A stretch of DNA of 64,000 nucleotides from Cyanobacteria bacterium TGS_CYA1 (GCA_026129135.1 JAHCIQ010000012.1:1-64000); one strand, 5' to 3'; counted from the stretch's first letter, positions 45,855 through 54,237 are shown. Notes: generated by a model from the letters alone, not told the origin. Numbers and translations: made by a program.

Positions 45855-47249
45855 CTAGACCAGTTTAGTCAGGTAATAGACCGCGATAATGAAAAGGACT
45901 GCCATTGTTTTTATGCAAGTAATGGCGAAAATATCTCTGTAAGACGATTTGTGCGTTAGCCCAGTAACTGCAAGCACAGTAATTACCGAGCCATTATGAG
46001 GCAAAGTATCCATGCCGCCGGACGCCATAGAGGCTACACGGTGGACAACTTCTAAGGGGATATTGGCCTGATTTGCTGCAGCAATGAAATCGCCACTCAT
46101 GGCTGCAAGTGCGATACTCATTCCGCCTGATGCAGAGCCAGTTATGCCTGCAAGGGTGGTGACTGTAATCGCTTCGTTTATAAGTGGATTTGGCACCGCG
46201 CGAAGTGCCTGGGTAAGCAGAACGAATCCCGGCATTGCAGATATTACTGCACCAAATCCGTACTCGGATGCAGTGTTCAAGCTTGCAAGCAAGGCACCTG
46301 CAATGGCTGGTTTGCTACCTTCGGCAAAGCGTGCTTTTATTTGTTTGAAGGCAAAAGCGACAATGGTCAAAATGCCTAAAAGCAAAGCGCCTTCGACCGC
46401 CCAGATAGCAGTGATGGAGGCGACGTCGGTCACAAGCGGTTTTGCATGTCCGGCTAGTTGAGCTTCGTGCGTGGTGGCGCCATAAATTTGTGGTATCAGT
46501 CTTGTGAATACTTGATTCATCACACCCACTACCAGTAGTGGCAATAAAGCAATCAGTGGATGAGCCAGCTTTTCGTCTTCGTAATGCTCGGGTTCGTTAT
46601 GAAGCACGTCTCCGTAGCCCTCGCCTTTCTTCTGAGCGTCTTTGCGGCGCCAGTTCAAATAGAGCAGGCCGCAAGTCAAGATAAACAGAGCACCAATACT
46701 TCCAAGCCATGGAGCGGCTGTGGTTGTAGTATGAAAGAAAGTTGTAGGAATTATGTTTTGAATCTGGGGTGTGCCGGGAAGCGCATCCATAGTGAATGTA
46801 AAACCACCAAGTGCAATTGTGCCTGGTATCAATCTCTTTGGGATATTGGATTGTCTGAATAACTCAGCTGCAAACGGATAAACTGCAAACACCACCACGA
46901 AGAGCGACACGCCGCCATAAGTGAGCAGTGCACAGACCAGAATAATCGAAAGCATGGCGCGCTCGCTGCCGAGCAATTTTATTACTGCAGCTACAATAGA
47001 CTTGGAAAAGCCGCTCATCTCGACCATTTTGCCAAAGATAGCACCAAGCAAAAAGACCGGAAAATACAAGCGCAAAAAGTTGACTAGTTTTTCCATGAAC
47101 ACACCAGTAAAGACTGGTGGCACAAGCATGGGATCGGTCAGGACAACGGCTAACAGTGCGCATATTGGCGCAAACAAAATTACGCTGTAGCCACGATAAG
47201 CAACAAACATGAGCAGGCACAAAGCGCCAAGAACAATGAGAAAACTCAT
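45855..47249 (-). CDS. GntP-family proton symporter
   Basis: 464 residues with about 12 hydrophobic segments. Family marks of gluconate/D-hydroxybutyrate-type GntP permeases are DALPGTPQIQNIIPTTFF in the first half and SGGMDTLPHNGSVITVLAVTGLTH in the second, plus GITGSASGGMSIAL. It likely imports an organic acid with protons across the inner membrane; the substrate is not predictable. A soluble His/Glu-rich loop (~215-235) lies in the middle. The gene overlaps the TPR gene upstream by four bases (ATGA). Confidence 0.9.
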   Translation of the reverse strand: MSFLIVLGALCLLMFVAYRGYSVILFAPICALLAVVLTDPMLVPPVFTGVFMEKLVNFLRLYFPVFLLGAIFGKMVEMSGFSKSIVAAVIKLLGSERAMLSIILVCALLTYGGVSLFVVVFAVYPFAAELFRQSNIPKRLIPGTIALGGFTFTMDALPGTPQIQNIIPTTFFHTTTTAAPWLGSIGALFILTCGLLYLNWRRKDAQKKGEGYGDVLHNEPEHYEDEKLAHPLIALLPLLVVGVMNQVFTRLIPQIYGATTHEAQLAGHAKPLVTDVASITAIWAVEGALLLGILTIVAFAFKQIKARFAEGSKPAIAGALLASLNTASEYGFGAVISAMPGFVLLTQALRAVPNPLINEAITVTTLAGITGSASGGMSIALAAMSGDFIAAANQANIPLEVVHRVASMASGGMDTLPHNGSVITVLAVTGLTHKSSYRDIFAITCIKTMAVLFIIAVYYLTKLV

Positions 47250-48244
47250 TTTTGCGCTTTCATTTTTTGCTTAACTGCAGCCAAATTGTTCTGATAGTCT
47301 TTGTTCGCCGGGTCGAGTCTCGATGCGCGAGTGAACTCGTCAAGCGCGTCTTCATAATATCCGCGCTTCAAGAAAAGCACGCCGACATTGTTGTGCACTT
47401 TGGCATTCTTGGGATTGAGCTTGAGACAAATGCGCAATTCTTTGATCGCTTCGCGCAAATTGCCTTCGTCCATCAGCACATTAGCCAGGTTGTAGTGCGC
47501 TTCTAAAGAATAGAAATTTTTGGCGATTGCCTTGCGATAATGCTTGGCTGCTTCTTCGTATTCTTCTTCGGCTCTATATATGGTGCCAATGTTTATGTTG
47601 GCTTCGACGTCGTCTGGTGTGTGCGTCAGGTATTCTTTGAAGCGCACGATTGCTTCTTTGTTGCGACCTTGCGCTTGCAAGCACATCGCTCCAAGAAGGC
47701 GGGCGTTCCAGTTGTTTCTATCGTAAGTAAGGCACTTATTTACTTCTTTGAGCGCCAGTGTGTAATGCCCTTTTTTCATGAGTAACTTGACGCGATTCAA
47801 AGTTATGGTCGGGTCTTCGTGCGTTTTTGCACCTAAATCTTGTTCCGCTGCTTTAATCAGATTGCGCTCAGATTCAAGCAACGTTTTCTGGTTTTCTTTG
47901 GCAGTGCCTTCTTCCGAATCGTCTTCGGAATCTTCTGAAGCTTTCTTGTCCTTGCCTTGATCTTTGTCACCGTCGCTGGCATCGTCAGACAGGGTGTCTT
48001 TGCTTTCTTTTTCCAAGTCGTCGTCAGACTCGACCGGATTGACTTTGGAAGGGTCGGTCAAAGCGCTGCTGCCGCGAATGAAAGGCACGGGTCCGGAACT
48101 CAAATCGACGCTATCGAGCGGACCCTGGGCATAAGCCGGTGTGAGGGCGGGTGCATAACCGGGCAAATAGCCTGGCAAAATGGAAAATAGTGATGCAGTT
48201 AAAAGCCAGTATTTGAGCCTTTTTGTATATTGCGCAGTTGTCAT
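47246..48244 (-). CDS. Exported TPR-repeat protein
   Basis: 332 residues. Signal peptide (KRLKYWLLTASLFSILPGYL, probable cleavage after PAYA). Residues ~60-135 are highly acidic and Lys-rich low complexity. From ~155 to 325 there are about five TPR units with classic spacing (HYTLALKEVNKCLTYD, NKEAIVRFKEYLTHTPDD, YEEAAKHYRKAIAKN, LREAIKELRICLKLNP, YEDALDEFTRASRLDP). It is predicted to be a periplasmic protein-binding scaffold. Translation is coupled to the permease gene downstream; dtd lies 59 bp upstream on the same strand. Confidence 0.88.
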   Translation of the reverse strand: MTTAQYTKRLKYWLLTASLFSILPGYLPGYAPALTPAYAQGPLDSVDLSSGPVPFIRGSSALTDPSKVNPVESDDDLEKESKDTLSDDASDGDKDQGKDKKASEDSEDDSEEGTAKENQKTLLESERNLIKAAEQDLGAKTHEDPTITLNRVKLLMKKGHYTLALKEVNKCLTYDRNNWNARLLGAMCLQAQGRNKEAIVRFKEYLTHTPDDVEANINIGTIYRAEEEYEEAAKHYRKAIAKNFYSLEAHYNLANVLMDEGNLREAIKELRICLKLNPKNAKVHNNVGVLFLKRGYYEDALDEFTRASRLDPANKDYQNNLAAVKQKMKAQK

Positions 48245-48303
48245 GTGCGTAATGCCTTCGCGGTCGGTAATACTTGATGACTATACTACGAAAGGTGGCT
48301 TCC

Positions 48304-48756
48304 TTACTGGAATTTCTCTTTAGAGTCCAGAATCAAAGTGACCGGACCGTCGTTTACTAAAGCCACTTTCATGTCGGCGCCAAAGCGCCCTGTGGCTACG
48401 TTTATACCTTTGGATTTAACCTGCTCGACAAAATGCAGATAGAGCTCCTCGCCCTGTGCAGGCGGTGCAGCCTTGAGGAAACTGGGTCTGCGACCTTTGA
48501 GCCAGTCGGCAAATAGCGTGAATTGCGAGATGATGAGCGCTTCGCCTTTGATATCGAGCAATGAGCGGTTCATTTTGCCCTCGTCGTCCGAAAAGATGCG
48601 CAGGTCGACGATTTTTTGAGCGAGAAATTCGCTATCTTTGGTTGTATCGGCGTGTTCGACCCCGCACAAAATCATAAGCCCGTCTTTGATTTCGCCTGCT
48701 ATATCACCTTCGATTGTGACACTGGCTTTAGTGACTCGCTGCAAGATCAGTTTCAT
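48304..48756 (-). CDS. dtd: D-aminoacyl-tRNA deacylase
   Basis: 150 residues, full length. It frees tRNAs mischarged with D-amino acids (and Gly-tRNA-Ala), in the cytoplasm. The two active-site motifs are intact: SQFTLFAD (residues 77-84) and NDGPVT (135-140). The N-terminus MKLILQRVTKASV is the family norm, so the start is well placed. Confidence 0.97.
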   Translation of the reverse strand: MKLILQRVTKASVTIEGDIAGEIKDGLMILCGVEHADTTKDSEFLAQKIVDLRIFSDDEGKMNRSLLDIKGEALIISQFTLFADWLKGRRPSFLKAAPPAQGEELYLHFVEQVKSKGINVATGRFGADMKVALVNDGPVTLILDSKEKFQ

Positions 48757-48874
48757 TTATTAGTTTCTGTTTATGAGGGGTGCCAGGGTTTATGTTACCA
48801 TTCGCAAATCTTAGCGGAGGCAAGTGGCTAGCCCGATGCATTTTCGGCTAAGATTAGTTCAGTCAAATCAATGA

Positions 48875-48951
<77 letters not shown>

Positions 48952-48968
48952 AATAAGAACGTGAATAG

Positions 48969-48996
48969 CGCCTCTTTTGTGAAAAGGAGGCGTTTT
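48969..48996 (+). terminator. Rho-independent terminator of the tRNA
   Basis: The stem cgcctc (48969-48974) with gaggcg (48987-48992), extended by TTTT/AAAA around a GTG loop with one bulged G, is followed by ttttattt. It begins 18 nt after the CCA end of the tRNA. Confidence 0.85.
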
Positions 48997-49305
48997 ATTT
49001 GTGGGGTATGCACTAATGTTTGCCTTACCCTCTGCCTTACCCTGGATATTCATGTTTTCTACGTTTAGATTTAGCGTCCAGAAATTGATTTTTAAGATAA
49101 CCACTCAAAATTAAGTCGTTCTGCTTAGAAATTTCATTTCTATATTGCTACCGTATGTGATACCGTAATTTGATTTCACATTTTCGCAAATAGTAAACTG
49201 AGGACGTATCTATGATCGGTTATCCAGTGCGATAATTGGTTGGAATGCTGTATAAAGTCCGCTTTTCGAATATCTGTAGCCATAAGTTTAACGAGAATCG
49301 CTGAG
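48997..49305. other. Non-coding stretch after the tRNA
   Basis: No gene is supported. It contains a short duplication (tgccttaccct at about 49020 and 49033) and the sequence GATACCGTAATTTGATT at about 49159, which reappears in altered form near 52150. A tRNA-proximal position would suit an attachment site, but no integrase or remnant is recognised. Confidence 0.5.
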
Positions 49306-50376
49306 ATGGAGATCAAAATATCAAGCCGTTTACCAATGAGAGGCGTAATTTATGCGCTTTCTGCATCCTTTTTGTTTGGAATAACAACTCCAGTTGCCAA
49401 AATACTTTTGCATAATTCGATGCCAGTGTTACTGGCTGGGCTTTTCTATATTGGCTCTGGAGTAGGTTTAACAATTTGCTTACTTACTGTCCAAAAAATG
49501 AAGTTCTCAAAAAGCGGTCCCAGTTTGCGAAAAAATGAAATGCCTTGCCTCGCAGGTGCCATTTTCTCTGGAGGAATAGTCGCACCTGTACTTTTAATGA
49601 CGGGACTTGCTTCAACTCAGGCCTCTGCGGCATCATTATTTTTAAATTTCGAAAGTGTCTTTACCGCGCTAATCGCATGGTTCGTTTTTAGAGAAAATTT
49701 TGACAGAAGAATTTTCCTTGGAATGCTGTTGATTATTCTTGGTGGAGTTTTTCTTTCGGTCGATTTTTCCGTAGGCTTAAAACTGTCAAAAGGAGTTTTA
49801 CTGATTGCAGGAGCATGTTTCTTTTGGGCTGTGGATAACAATTTGACAAGAAAAATTTCAAATGCCAATCCGATGCAAATAACCTGCTTAAAGGGTCTGA
49901 GTGCCGGTTTGACTAATATTTTATTAGCTATTCTAATAGGAGCAAAGCTACCATCGAATGCTGTAATTGCAGCTTCTATTTTTATTGGTTTTTTTGGATA
50001 TGGTATCAGTCTAGTTCTATTTGTTCTGGCGCTTCGGCACATAGGTACGGCTAGAACAGGAGCATACTTCGGACTGGCTCCATTTATCGGTGCCATTGTA
50101 TCCATTATTTTTTTAAACGAACCTATCAAGTTGCCGTTTATCGCAGCAGCATTGTTGATGATTGCTGGTCTTTGGCTGCACATAACTGAAAATCATTCTC
50201 ACGAGCACCAGCACGGTGTAGTTGAACATGAGCACGAACACGTTCATGACGAGCATCATCAACATCCACATGACTTGGATGCTCCTCCGGGAGTTCCACA
50301 TACTCATAAGCACAAACACGAAATGCTTTATCATAAGCATCCTCATTATCCCGACTTGCATCACGATCACCACTAA
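49306..50376 (+). CDS. EamA/DMT-family transporter with His-rich C-terminal tail
   Basis: 356 residues from the ATG at 49306 (a TTG start at 49240 is possible but adds a polar extension). Ten hydrophobic segments in two EamA halves (GVIYALSASFLFGITTPVAK...; second half from GVLLIAGACFFWAVDNNL). Conserved small-residue patterns such as ALRHIGTARTGAYFGLAPFIGA, and FLNEP before the last helix, are typical of drug/metabolite transporters. The last ~55 residues hold about 20 His in HEH/HxH runs after the final helix, suggesting binding or sensing of Zn, Ni or Co on one face of the membrane. It is the first gene of the metal-related region and is convergent with the Fur-family gene. Confidence 0.9.
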   Translation: MEIKISSRLPMRGVIYALSASFLFGITTPVAKILLHNSMPVLLAGLFYIGSGVGLTICLLTVQKMKFSKSGPSLRKNEMPCLAGAIFSGGIVAPVLLMTGLASTQASAASLFLNFESVFTALIAWFVFRENFDRRIFLGMLLIILGGVFLSVDFSVGLKLSKGVLLIAGACFFWAVDNNLTRKISNANPMQITCLKGLSAGLTNILLAILIGAKLPSNAVIAASIFIGFFGYGISLVLFVLALRHIGTARTGAYFGLAPFIGAIVSIIFLNEPIKLPFIAAALLMIAGLWLHITENHSHEHQHGVVEHEHEHVHDEHHQHPHDLDAPPGVPHTHKHKHEMLYHKHPHYPDLHHDHH

Positions 50377-50412
50377 AATATTTCTGTAAGCGCGCTGTGA
50401 GTAGAGACTCGC

Positions 50413-50808
50413 TCACTGATCCGTCACTGTAGTGCAGAGATTGCATAATCCGAACATTTCCATAACGTGTTGTTTCAGTAAAAATCCATGCTCTTCAGAA
50501 ATTCGATTTTTCCAATGAATGATTGAACACTCTTCCATATGTACGATAGTGCCACACGTTTCGCAAATAAGGTGATGATGATGCTCTCCTATTTTTACAA
50601 GCTCAAAGCGTTTTTCGCCATCTCGAAATTCGACTGATTGAACTTGTTTTTCCTTTAGTAGAATTTCTAGAGATCGATACGTGGTGGATAAGCTTGGTGC
50701 TTTAGATGAGCTTAATCGCATTCGTTCGTGAAGTTCTTGAGCGGATAATATTTCGTTGTATTTCAGAAATTGCAGTATAAATTTGCAACTACTAGGTAAT
50801 TTATTCAT
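50413..50808 (-). CDS. Fur-family metal-responsive repressor (Zur/PerR-like)
   Basis: 131 residues, slightly short for the family. The N-terminal winged helix has the usual LSAQELHERM and SLSTTYRSLEILLKEKQVQ (recognition helix). The dimerisation/metal part has FELVKIGEHHHHLICETCG with the regulatory His cluster and first CxxC, and CNLC near the C-terminus as the second CxxC of the structural zinc site. It normally binds DNA palindromes with metal as corepressor. Zn, Fe or Mn specificity cannot be fixed from sequence. Zinc is plausible given the neighbouring ZIP, czc-like and P1B ATPase genes. Five palindromes in the island are candidate targets. Confidence 0.92.
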   Translation of the reverse strand: MNKLPSSCKFILQFLKYNEILSAQELHERMRLSSSKAPSLSTTYRSLEILLKEKQVQSVEFRDGEKRFELVKIGEHHHHLICETCGTIVHMEECSIIHWKNRISEEHGFLLKQHVMEMFGLCNLCTTVTDQ

Positions 50809-50964
50809 TTAGCAAAAGTGTTTCTTTTCAGCTTGAAGATTCCGAAGTAATCTAGATTCTTAATCGCTACAGCCCTCGGAGACGCTCGCAATGAGAATTT
50901 TCGCGTGAATCAAAGTACGAACATTCTGTTCGTGATGTTCACCAATTTATAAAAAAACGATTTT
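50809..50964. other. Gap upstream of the Fur-family gene
   Basis: No ORF and no full copy of the 13-bp palindrome. A left half-site (caatgagaattttcg, near 50890) is the only resemblance, so autoregulation is not supported. Confidence 0.4.
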
Positions 50965-51348
50965 TCAAATGAGTAGCGATTGTTTGGCTAGATAGAATTT
51001 TGCGCAGGGCCATTTTGTCAAAACAGATTCTAAAGCTTGGAATAACGCTTTCGTTGAATCATTAGGTAAGAGACTACGCAAGCCAGAAGATAGAATCGAT
51101 ACTAAAATTTCTAAGCAAGTTTGAAAGTTGCTAGTTGGACTGTCATCGCTATCAGCGCAAGATTTATGAATTAAACTGCAGCACAAATCAGCATGTCCGC
51201 AGTCGGTACACATTTCAATCTGCTTAATTGCGTGAGTAACATAAGCACTTTGCTCATTCTTTTCAGAAGTCACGCACAGACAAAAACGTGGCAAAAACGC
51301 GTTAGTGACAATGAGACAAAGAAGCAATAGGCTTAAAAGTTTTGACAT
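50965..51348 (-). CDS. Small exported Cys-containing protein (paralogue of 60904-61302)
   Basis: 127 residues from ATG 51346-51348; the frame is open to 51408 but the shorter form starts with a proper signal peptide (MSKLLSLLLLCLIVTNAFL). FCLC near the cleavage region and CTDCGHADLCCSLIHKSC give eight cysteines and some His in the first half. The rest is helical with CLEILVSILSSGLRSLLP. The layout matches the protein at 60904-61302 (signal peptide, FCLC, then CCSDC, then a helical region and a C-terminal ILI/LLI), so the two are probably paralogues. The CzcI/metal-binding type is a guess from context. Two palindromic boxes lie 80-125 bp upstream. Confidence 0.75.
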   Translation of the reverse strand: MSKLLSLLLLCLIVTNAFLPRFCLCVTSEKNEQSAYVTHAIKQIEMCTDCGHADLCCSLIHKSCADSDDSPTSNFQTCLEILVSILSSGLRSLLPNDSTKALFQALESVLTKWPCAKFYLAKQSLLI

Positions 51349-51430
51349 GGCAAAAGCTGCTAAAAGTGAACCTTTCGATTGTAATTCCTTTAGTGCTCTT
51401 AGAATCACAAATAAGCAAACTTTATGGAGA

Positions 51431-51443
51431 AATGATTATCGTT
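51431..51443. promoter_or_regulatory. Palindromic operator candidate, copy 1
   Basis: AATGATTATCGTT fits AAYGAWWWTCRTT exactly. It resembles the core of Fur-family boxes (AATGATAATCATT) and lies upstream of the minus-strand Cys-containing exported protein. Confidence 0.65.
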
Positions 51444-51458
51444 TTGAATAAGATTCAG

Positions 51459-51471
51459 AATGAAATTCGTT
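51459..51471. promoter_or_regulatory. Palindromic operator candidate, copy 2
   Basis: AATGAAATTCGTT, centred 28 bp from copy 1. The flanking bases extend the dyad (AGAATGA...TCGTTCT). Paired boxes suggest cooperative repressor binding. Confidence 0.65.
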
Positions 51472-51476
51472 CTTAT

Positions 51477-51926
51477 CTACGGCTGAAGCAGTTTCTTCAT
51501 GCTAAGTGCAGTCGCTTGAGCCTGAGCTGCAAGGAGCGACGGATCCGTCAAAACCTGCATCGCTGAAGTAAATAGGGCGGAAAGAAATTGGAAGAGTTGG
51601 GTGAGTAATCCCATTGGTCCCGGTAATTGCAGTGCTGACTCAACTAGCGACGATATTGATTCTCCAAAGGAGCCTAAATTCATCGATGAGAGATCTATCT
51701 TGGGAAGACCATTTTCAATTCCAGAGCCAAATGAAATGGAATCTGGAGTAATTTTAGCTTCGGGGAAAGAACTAGGAATTCCAGAACTTGCATCTCCCTG
51801 GAAGAGCATCTGAGCTTGGTTAGTTGTTTCCAGTCTAGCTTCCATAAACTGAACGTAGCGATCATTGAGTGCTGATGCACCTTCCATCGCTCCTTCACTT
51901 GGACTGTCTGCTATCTGAGTAAACAT
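51477..51926 (-). CDS. Small protein of unknown function, operator-controlled
   Basis: 149 residues from ATG 51924-51926. The open frame reaches 52004 via TTG, but a near-perfect promoter (51969-51997) and an operator lie inside that extension, so the shorter start is preferred. No signal peptide. The N-terminal third is polar and helical (GASALNDRYVQFMEARLETTNQ), the middle is Ser/Gly/Pro-rich, and the C-terminal part is amphipathic or hydrophobic (LPGPMGLLTQLFQFLSALFTSAMQVL). Family not recognised. It is divergent from another small unknown gene at 52287, and each has a palindrome in its upstream region. Confidence 0.7.
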   Translation of the reverse strand: MFTQIADSPSEGAMEGASALNDRYVQFMEARLETTNQAQMLFQGDASSGIPSSFPEAKITPDSISFGSGIENGLPKIDLSSMNLGSFGESISSLVESALQLPGPMGLLTQLFQFLSALFTSAMQVLTDPSLLAAQAQATALSMKKLLQP

Positions 51927-51929
51927 AGT

Positions 51930-51942
51930 AATGATTTTCGTT
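51930..51942. promoter_or_regulatory. Palindromic operator candidate, copy 3
   Basis: AATGATTTTCGTT, 4 bp upstream of the ATG at 51926 and about 27 bp downstream of the -10 of its promoter. A bound repressor there would block transcription or the ribosome-binding site. Confidence 0.65.
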
Positions 51943-51968
51943 CTTGAAGTGAGTCTCGTTCGATCCGC

Positions 51969-51997
51969 ATCATAAGCCGCGAAAGGTGGATTGTCAA
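51969..51997 (-). promoter_or_regulatory. Sigma-70-type promoter
   Basis: On the minus strand, TTGACA (51992-51997) and TATGAT (51969-51974) are separated by exactly 17 bp. Predicted transcription starts near 51962, about 36 bp before the ATG of the small protein at 51926. Confidence 0.75.
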
Positions 51998-52176
51998 GTT
52001 TCAATTTTTTGTCTATGGTTTTGAGTATGAGGGCATTCCATAGAACTTACTTTGAGTGAAATCGCATATGCGAACATGGAGAAGCTTATAGAATCTTATG
52101 TTTGTGATATATTCTTGTTGTAATTGGTTTTCAGATTGATACTGAATTTGATACCATAAAGTGATTGATTAGCAAG

Positions 52177-52189
52177 AATGAAAATCGTT
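52177..52189. promoter_or_regulatory. Palindromic operator candidate, copy 4
   Basis: AATGAAAATCGTT embedded in the longer dyad AAGAATGA-AAA-TCGTTCTT, the most symmetrical copy of the set. It stands upstream of the plus-strand gene at 52287, about 38 bp before its candidate -35. Confidence 0.7.
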
Positions 52190-52226
52190 CTTACGCCTCC
52201 CGTGGCATCGTCTTGACGCGCTGGAC

Positions 52227-52255
52227 TTGACAATTTGCTTGAAATTTTTTACAGT
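52227..52255 (+). promoter_or_regulatory. Candidate promoter of the small gene at 52287
   Basis: A perfect TTGACA (52227-52232) is followed after 17 bp by TACAGT (52250-52255, four of six consensus bases). The same TTG could be read as an upstream start codon, but promoter use fits better. Confidence 0.5.
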
Positions 52256-52286
52256 CGTAATACTTACTATTTTGCAGGTTGTTTTT

Positions 52287-52604
52287 ATGTCTGTATCGAA
52301 CGGATCCACTGAAGGATTGGGAAGATCAACGTCTCGTAATTCTTTAGGTGATGCAGCTCTTGAAGTGGGTACGCAAGCGATGGAACAAATATCTTGCGAG
52401 ATATTTGATGAAAGTTCTCGACAGATTTTCAAGGAAGCAAGTGAGAATTCAGCCAATGGCCCACTTCCATCAAAATTCCCCGATGGGCAAAATCTCTTGA
52501 GTCAGCTTAATATTTTAAACGATAACGCAAATCAGAATTACTCCCCCCGCTCTATTCTTGCTGCGGATGCAGTCATAGACAAGGCCGGTGCTTTAGAAAC
52601 GTAG
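52287..52604 (+). CDS. Small protein of unknown function
   Basis: 105 residues from ATG 52287, preceded by an AGG-containing weak ribosome-binding site. Polar, Ser/Asn/Glu-rich, with one cysteine and no signal peptide or membrane segment when started here. A longer reading from 52227 would add a hydrophobic stretch (FFTVVILTILQVVF), so an exported form cannot be fully excluded. Family not recognised. The PLPSKFPDGQNLLSQLN segment weakly resembles the IPSSFPEAK region of the divergent neighbour. Control by the palindrome at 52177 is suggested by position. Confidence 0.6.
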   Translation: MSVSNGSTEGLGRSTSRNSLGDAALEVGTQAMEQISCEIFDESSRQIFKEASENSANGPLPSKFPDGQNLLSQLNILNDNANQNYSPRSILAADAVIDKAGALET

Positions 52605-52608
52605 CGTC

Positions 52609-53478
52609 TCATTTGAGAGATAGACTAATTTCTAAGATGTCTTCAGTTGATTTTTGTATAGTTTTACAAATATCGTCTAATGGAAGATCGTTTGGCAAAT
52701 CGTCAAACGGTCTTTCTATCTCTTCGGCAAGAAGCTCTAGTCCGAAAATAAAATAAGAAGAAACTGCCATCAAAACTATACTCCACCAGTGAAAAGTCGG
52801 TGCAATGAACCAAGGTAAGCAAATCACATTTAGGATCAAACCTAGCCAGAGAAGCAGTTTGTAAGAGCCTGAGATAGGAGACTTCAAGATGCGTTCGGTT
52901 GCGCCACAAATATCCAAGAGCGCTTTAGCATGTTGGTCTAATTGCATCTGCTCCCAATGATCAATTTTTCCATCCTTCTTCCATCTCTTAAGGTTTTCAT
53001 ATATTTTCAATACTATTGCAGATGGAACATGTTGATTTCGATCTGTTATTTTTAAAGTACTAAGAGCGCTGAAGTCGTGAATTCCTCTCAAATGCGATTT
53101 AAGTTCATAAGCGAAGAGGAAGATAAGTTGACCGAATTCAAACCGCTCTATTTCTGTAATTTCATCAGCATAACATTTGATTTTTACTGCTATGTTTCTA
53201 CTCTCATTGACTAACTGTCCCCAAAGTTTTCTACCTTCCCACCAGCGTTCGTATGCGCTATTGTTTCGAAAGATGAGAAGTAGACCAATTATTGCGCTAA
53301 AAGAAACTGCAGCGTTAGCATCCGTCAGTTTGCCGCCTTTGAAGTCATGATTGTCAATTTGGCAGACAATGGCGGTGTAGGCAATAACGATGCCTAGAAT
53401 TTTCCAGAGAAGAAAACGTCCTGGATTAAAATGATCGGCAAATTGATTCAAGCGTTTGTATAGATTAGTCATTTCCAT
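52609..53478 (-). CDS. Bestrophin-like membrane protein (UPF0187)
   Basis: 289 residues, normal for bacterial bestrophins. Hydrophobic helices at about 22-40, 58-70, 207-228 and 231-252. The family signature RNNSAYERWWEGRKLWGQLVN occurs at ~71-91 and the ending EEIERPFDDLPNDLPLD is conserved. Bacterial homologues form pentameric ion channels, some cation-permeable. It is convergent with the small gene at 52287 (4-bp gap) and 45 bp from the divergent ZIP gene. An imperfect right half of the palindrome (caaatcgtt) lies in that gap. Confidence 0.93.
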   Translation of the reverse strand: MEMTNLYKRLNQFADHFNPGRFLLWKILGIVIAYTAIVCQIDNHDFKGGKLTDANAAVSFSAIIGLLLIFRNNSAYERWWEGRKLWGQLVNESRNIAVKIKCYADEITEIERFEFGQLIFLFAYELKSHLRGIHDFSALSTLKITDRNQHVPSAIVLKIYENLKRWKKDGKIDHWEQMQLDQHAKALLDICGATERILKSPISGSYKLLLWLGLILNVICLPWFIAPTFHWWSIVLMAVSSYFIFGLELLAEEIERPFDDLPNDLPLDDICKTIQKSTEDILEISLSLK

Positions 53479-53523
53479 TTCCGGTTTAAGTAAGTCAAAT
53501 CGTTAGTTCTCGAAGGGGGAATA

Positions 53524-54237
53524 GTGGACAAAATTCTGATTTTTGCAACACCTCCTGTCTTGGCCACAATTATTGGCTCGGCCATCGCGCTTTTTCTAAG
53601 TCCAGGAAAGAAAATGCAGAATTTCATGCAACACTTTACCGCTGGAGTAGTTTTCTCTGTAGTTGCCGTGGAGATTCTGCCCGATATCATCAAAGTGCAT
53701 AAACCACTATTCGTCATCCTCGGATTCGGCTTAGGGGTAGCAACAATGATGGTTTTAAAGACTGCTACCTCGAAACTTGAGTCAAAGCCTCTCGATAGCA
53801 GTGCTTTTCCATTAGCGATGCTGATGGGGGTTTGTGTTGATATTTTGCTGGATGGATTTTTAATCGGAATTGGTTTCGCCGCTGGTGCAAAAGAAGGGGT
53901 GCTTCTTGCTAGCGCACTCACATTGGAACTTCTTTCTTTAGGCATTGTAGTTTCAATAGAATTGTCCGAAATGATACGATCCAAACTAAGAATACTTTCG
54001 ATCAATGCAGGAATTTCCTCTCTTGTTTTTATAGGAGCAGCTTTAGGTTCGGTCATTCTTAGCAAGGCGTCAGATACCGTTATTGAGACAGTCTTGTCAT
54101 TCGGGCTTGCCGCTCTTCTCTTCCTCGTTACTGAAGAGCTGCTTGTAGAAGCCCATCGGCAGCCGGAAACACCGGCATCAACTTTGGCATTTTTCCTGGG
54201 TTTTCTTTTGTTTTTAGTGCTTGGGATGATGTCTTAG
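53524..54237 (+). CDS. ZIP-family metal transporter
   Basis: 237 residues starting at a GTG with a strong GGGGGA ribosome-binding site at about 53515. About eight hydrophobic helices. ZIP-type features are QHFTAGVVFSVVAVEILP in the second helix region, DILLDGFLIGIGFAAG in the fourth (Asp-Gly in place of the His-Asn-x-x-Asp-Gly of canonical members), and EELLVEAH near the end. It is predicted to move Zn or another divalent metal. The missing His in helix four makes substrate and even direction uncertain. Confidence 0.85.
   Translation: MDKILIFATPPVLATIIGSAIALFLSPGKKMQNFMQHFTAGVVFSVVAVEILPDIIKVHKPLFVILGFGLGVATMMVLKTATSKLESKPLDSSAFPLAMLMGVCVDILLDGFLIGIGFAAGAKEGVLLASALTLELLSLGIVVSIELSEMIRSKLRILSINAGISSLVFIGAALGSVILSKASDTVIETVLSFGLAALLFLVTEELLVEAHRQPETPASTLAFFLGFLLFLVLGMMS

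Noticed and set aside
45841..45880. Inverted repeat cctagactaa/ttagtcagg as a terminator
   Set aside because: The arms include the last codons of the permease gene, pairing is imperfect and there is no T-run in the right place.
50395..50420. Terminator between the DMT and Fur-family genes
   Set aside because: A GTGAG/CTCAC hairpin exists, but no T-run follows on either strand.
51927..52004. N-terminal extension of the small unknown protein
   Set aside because: The region contains a TTGACA-17-TATGAT promoter and an operator; the ATG at 51926 is preferred.
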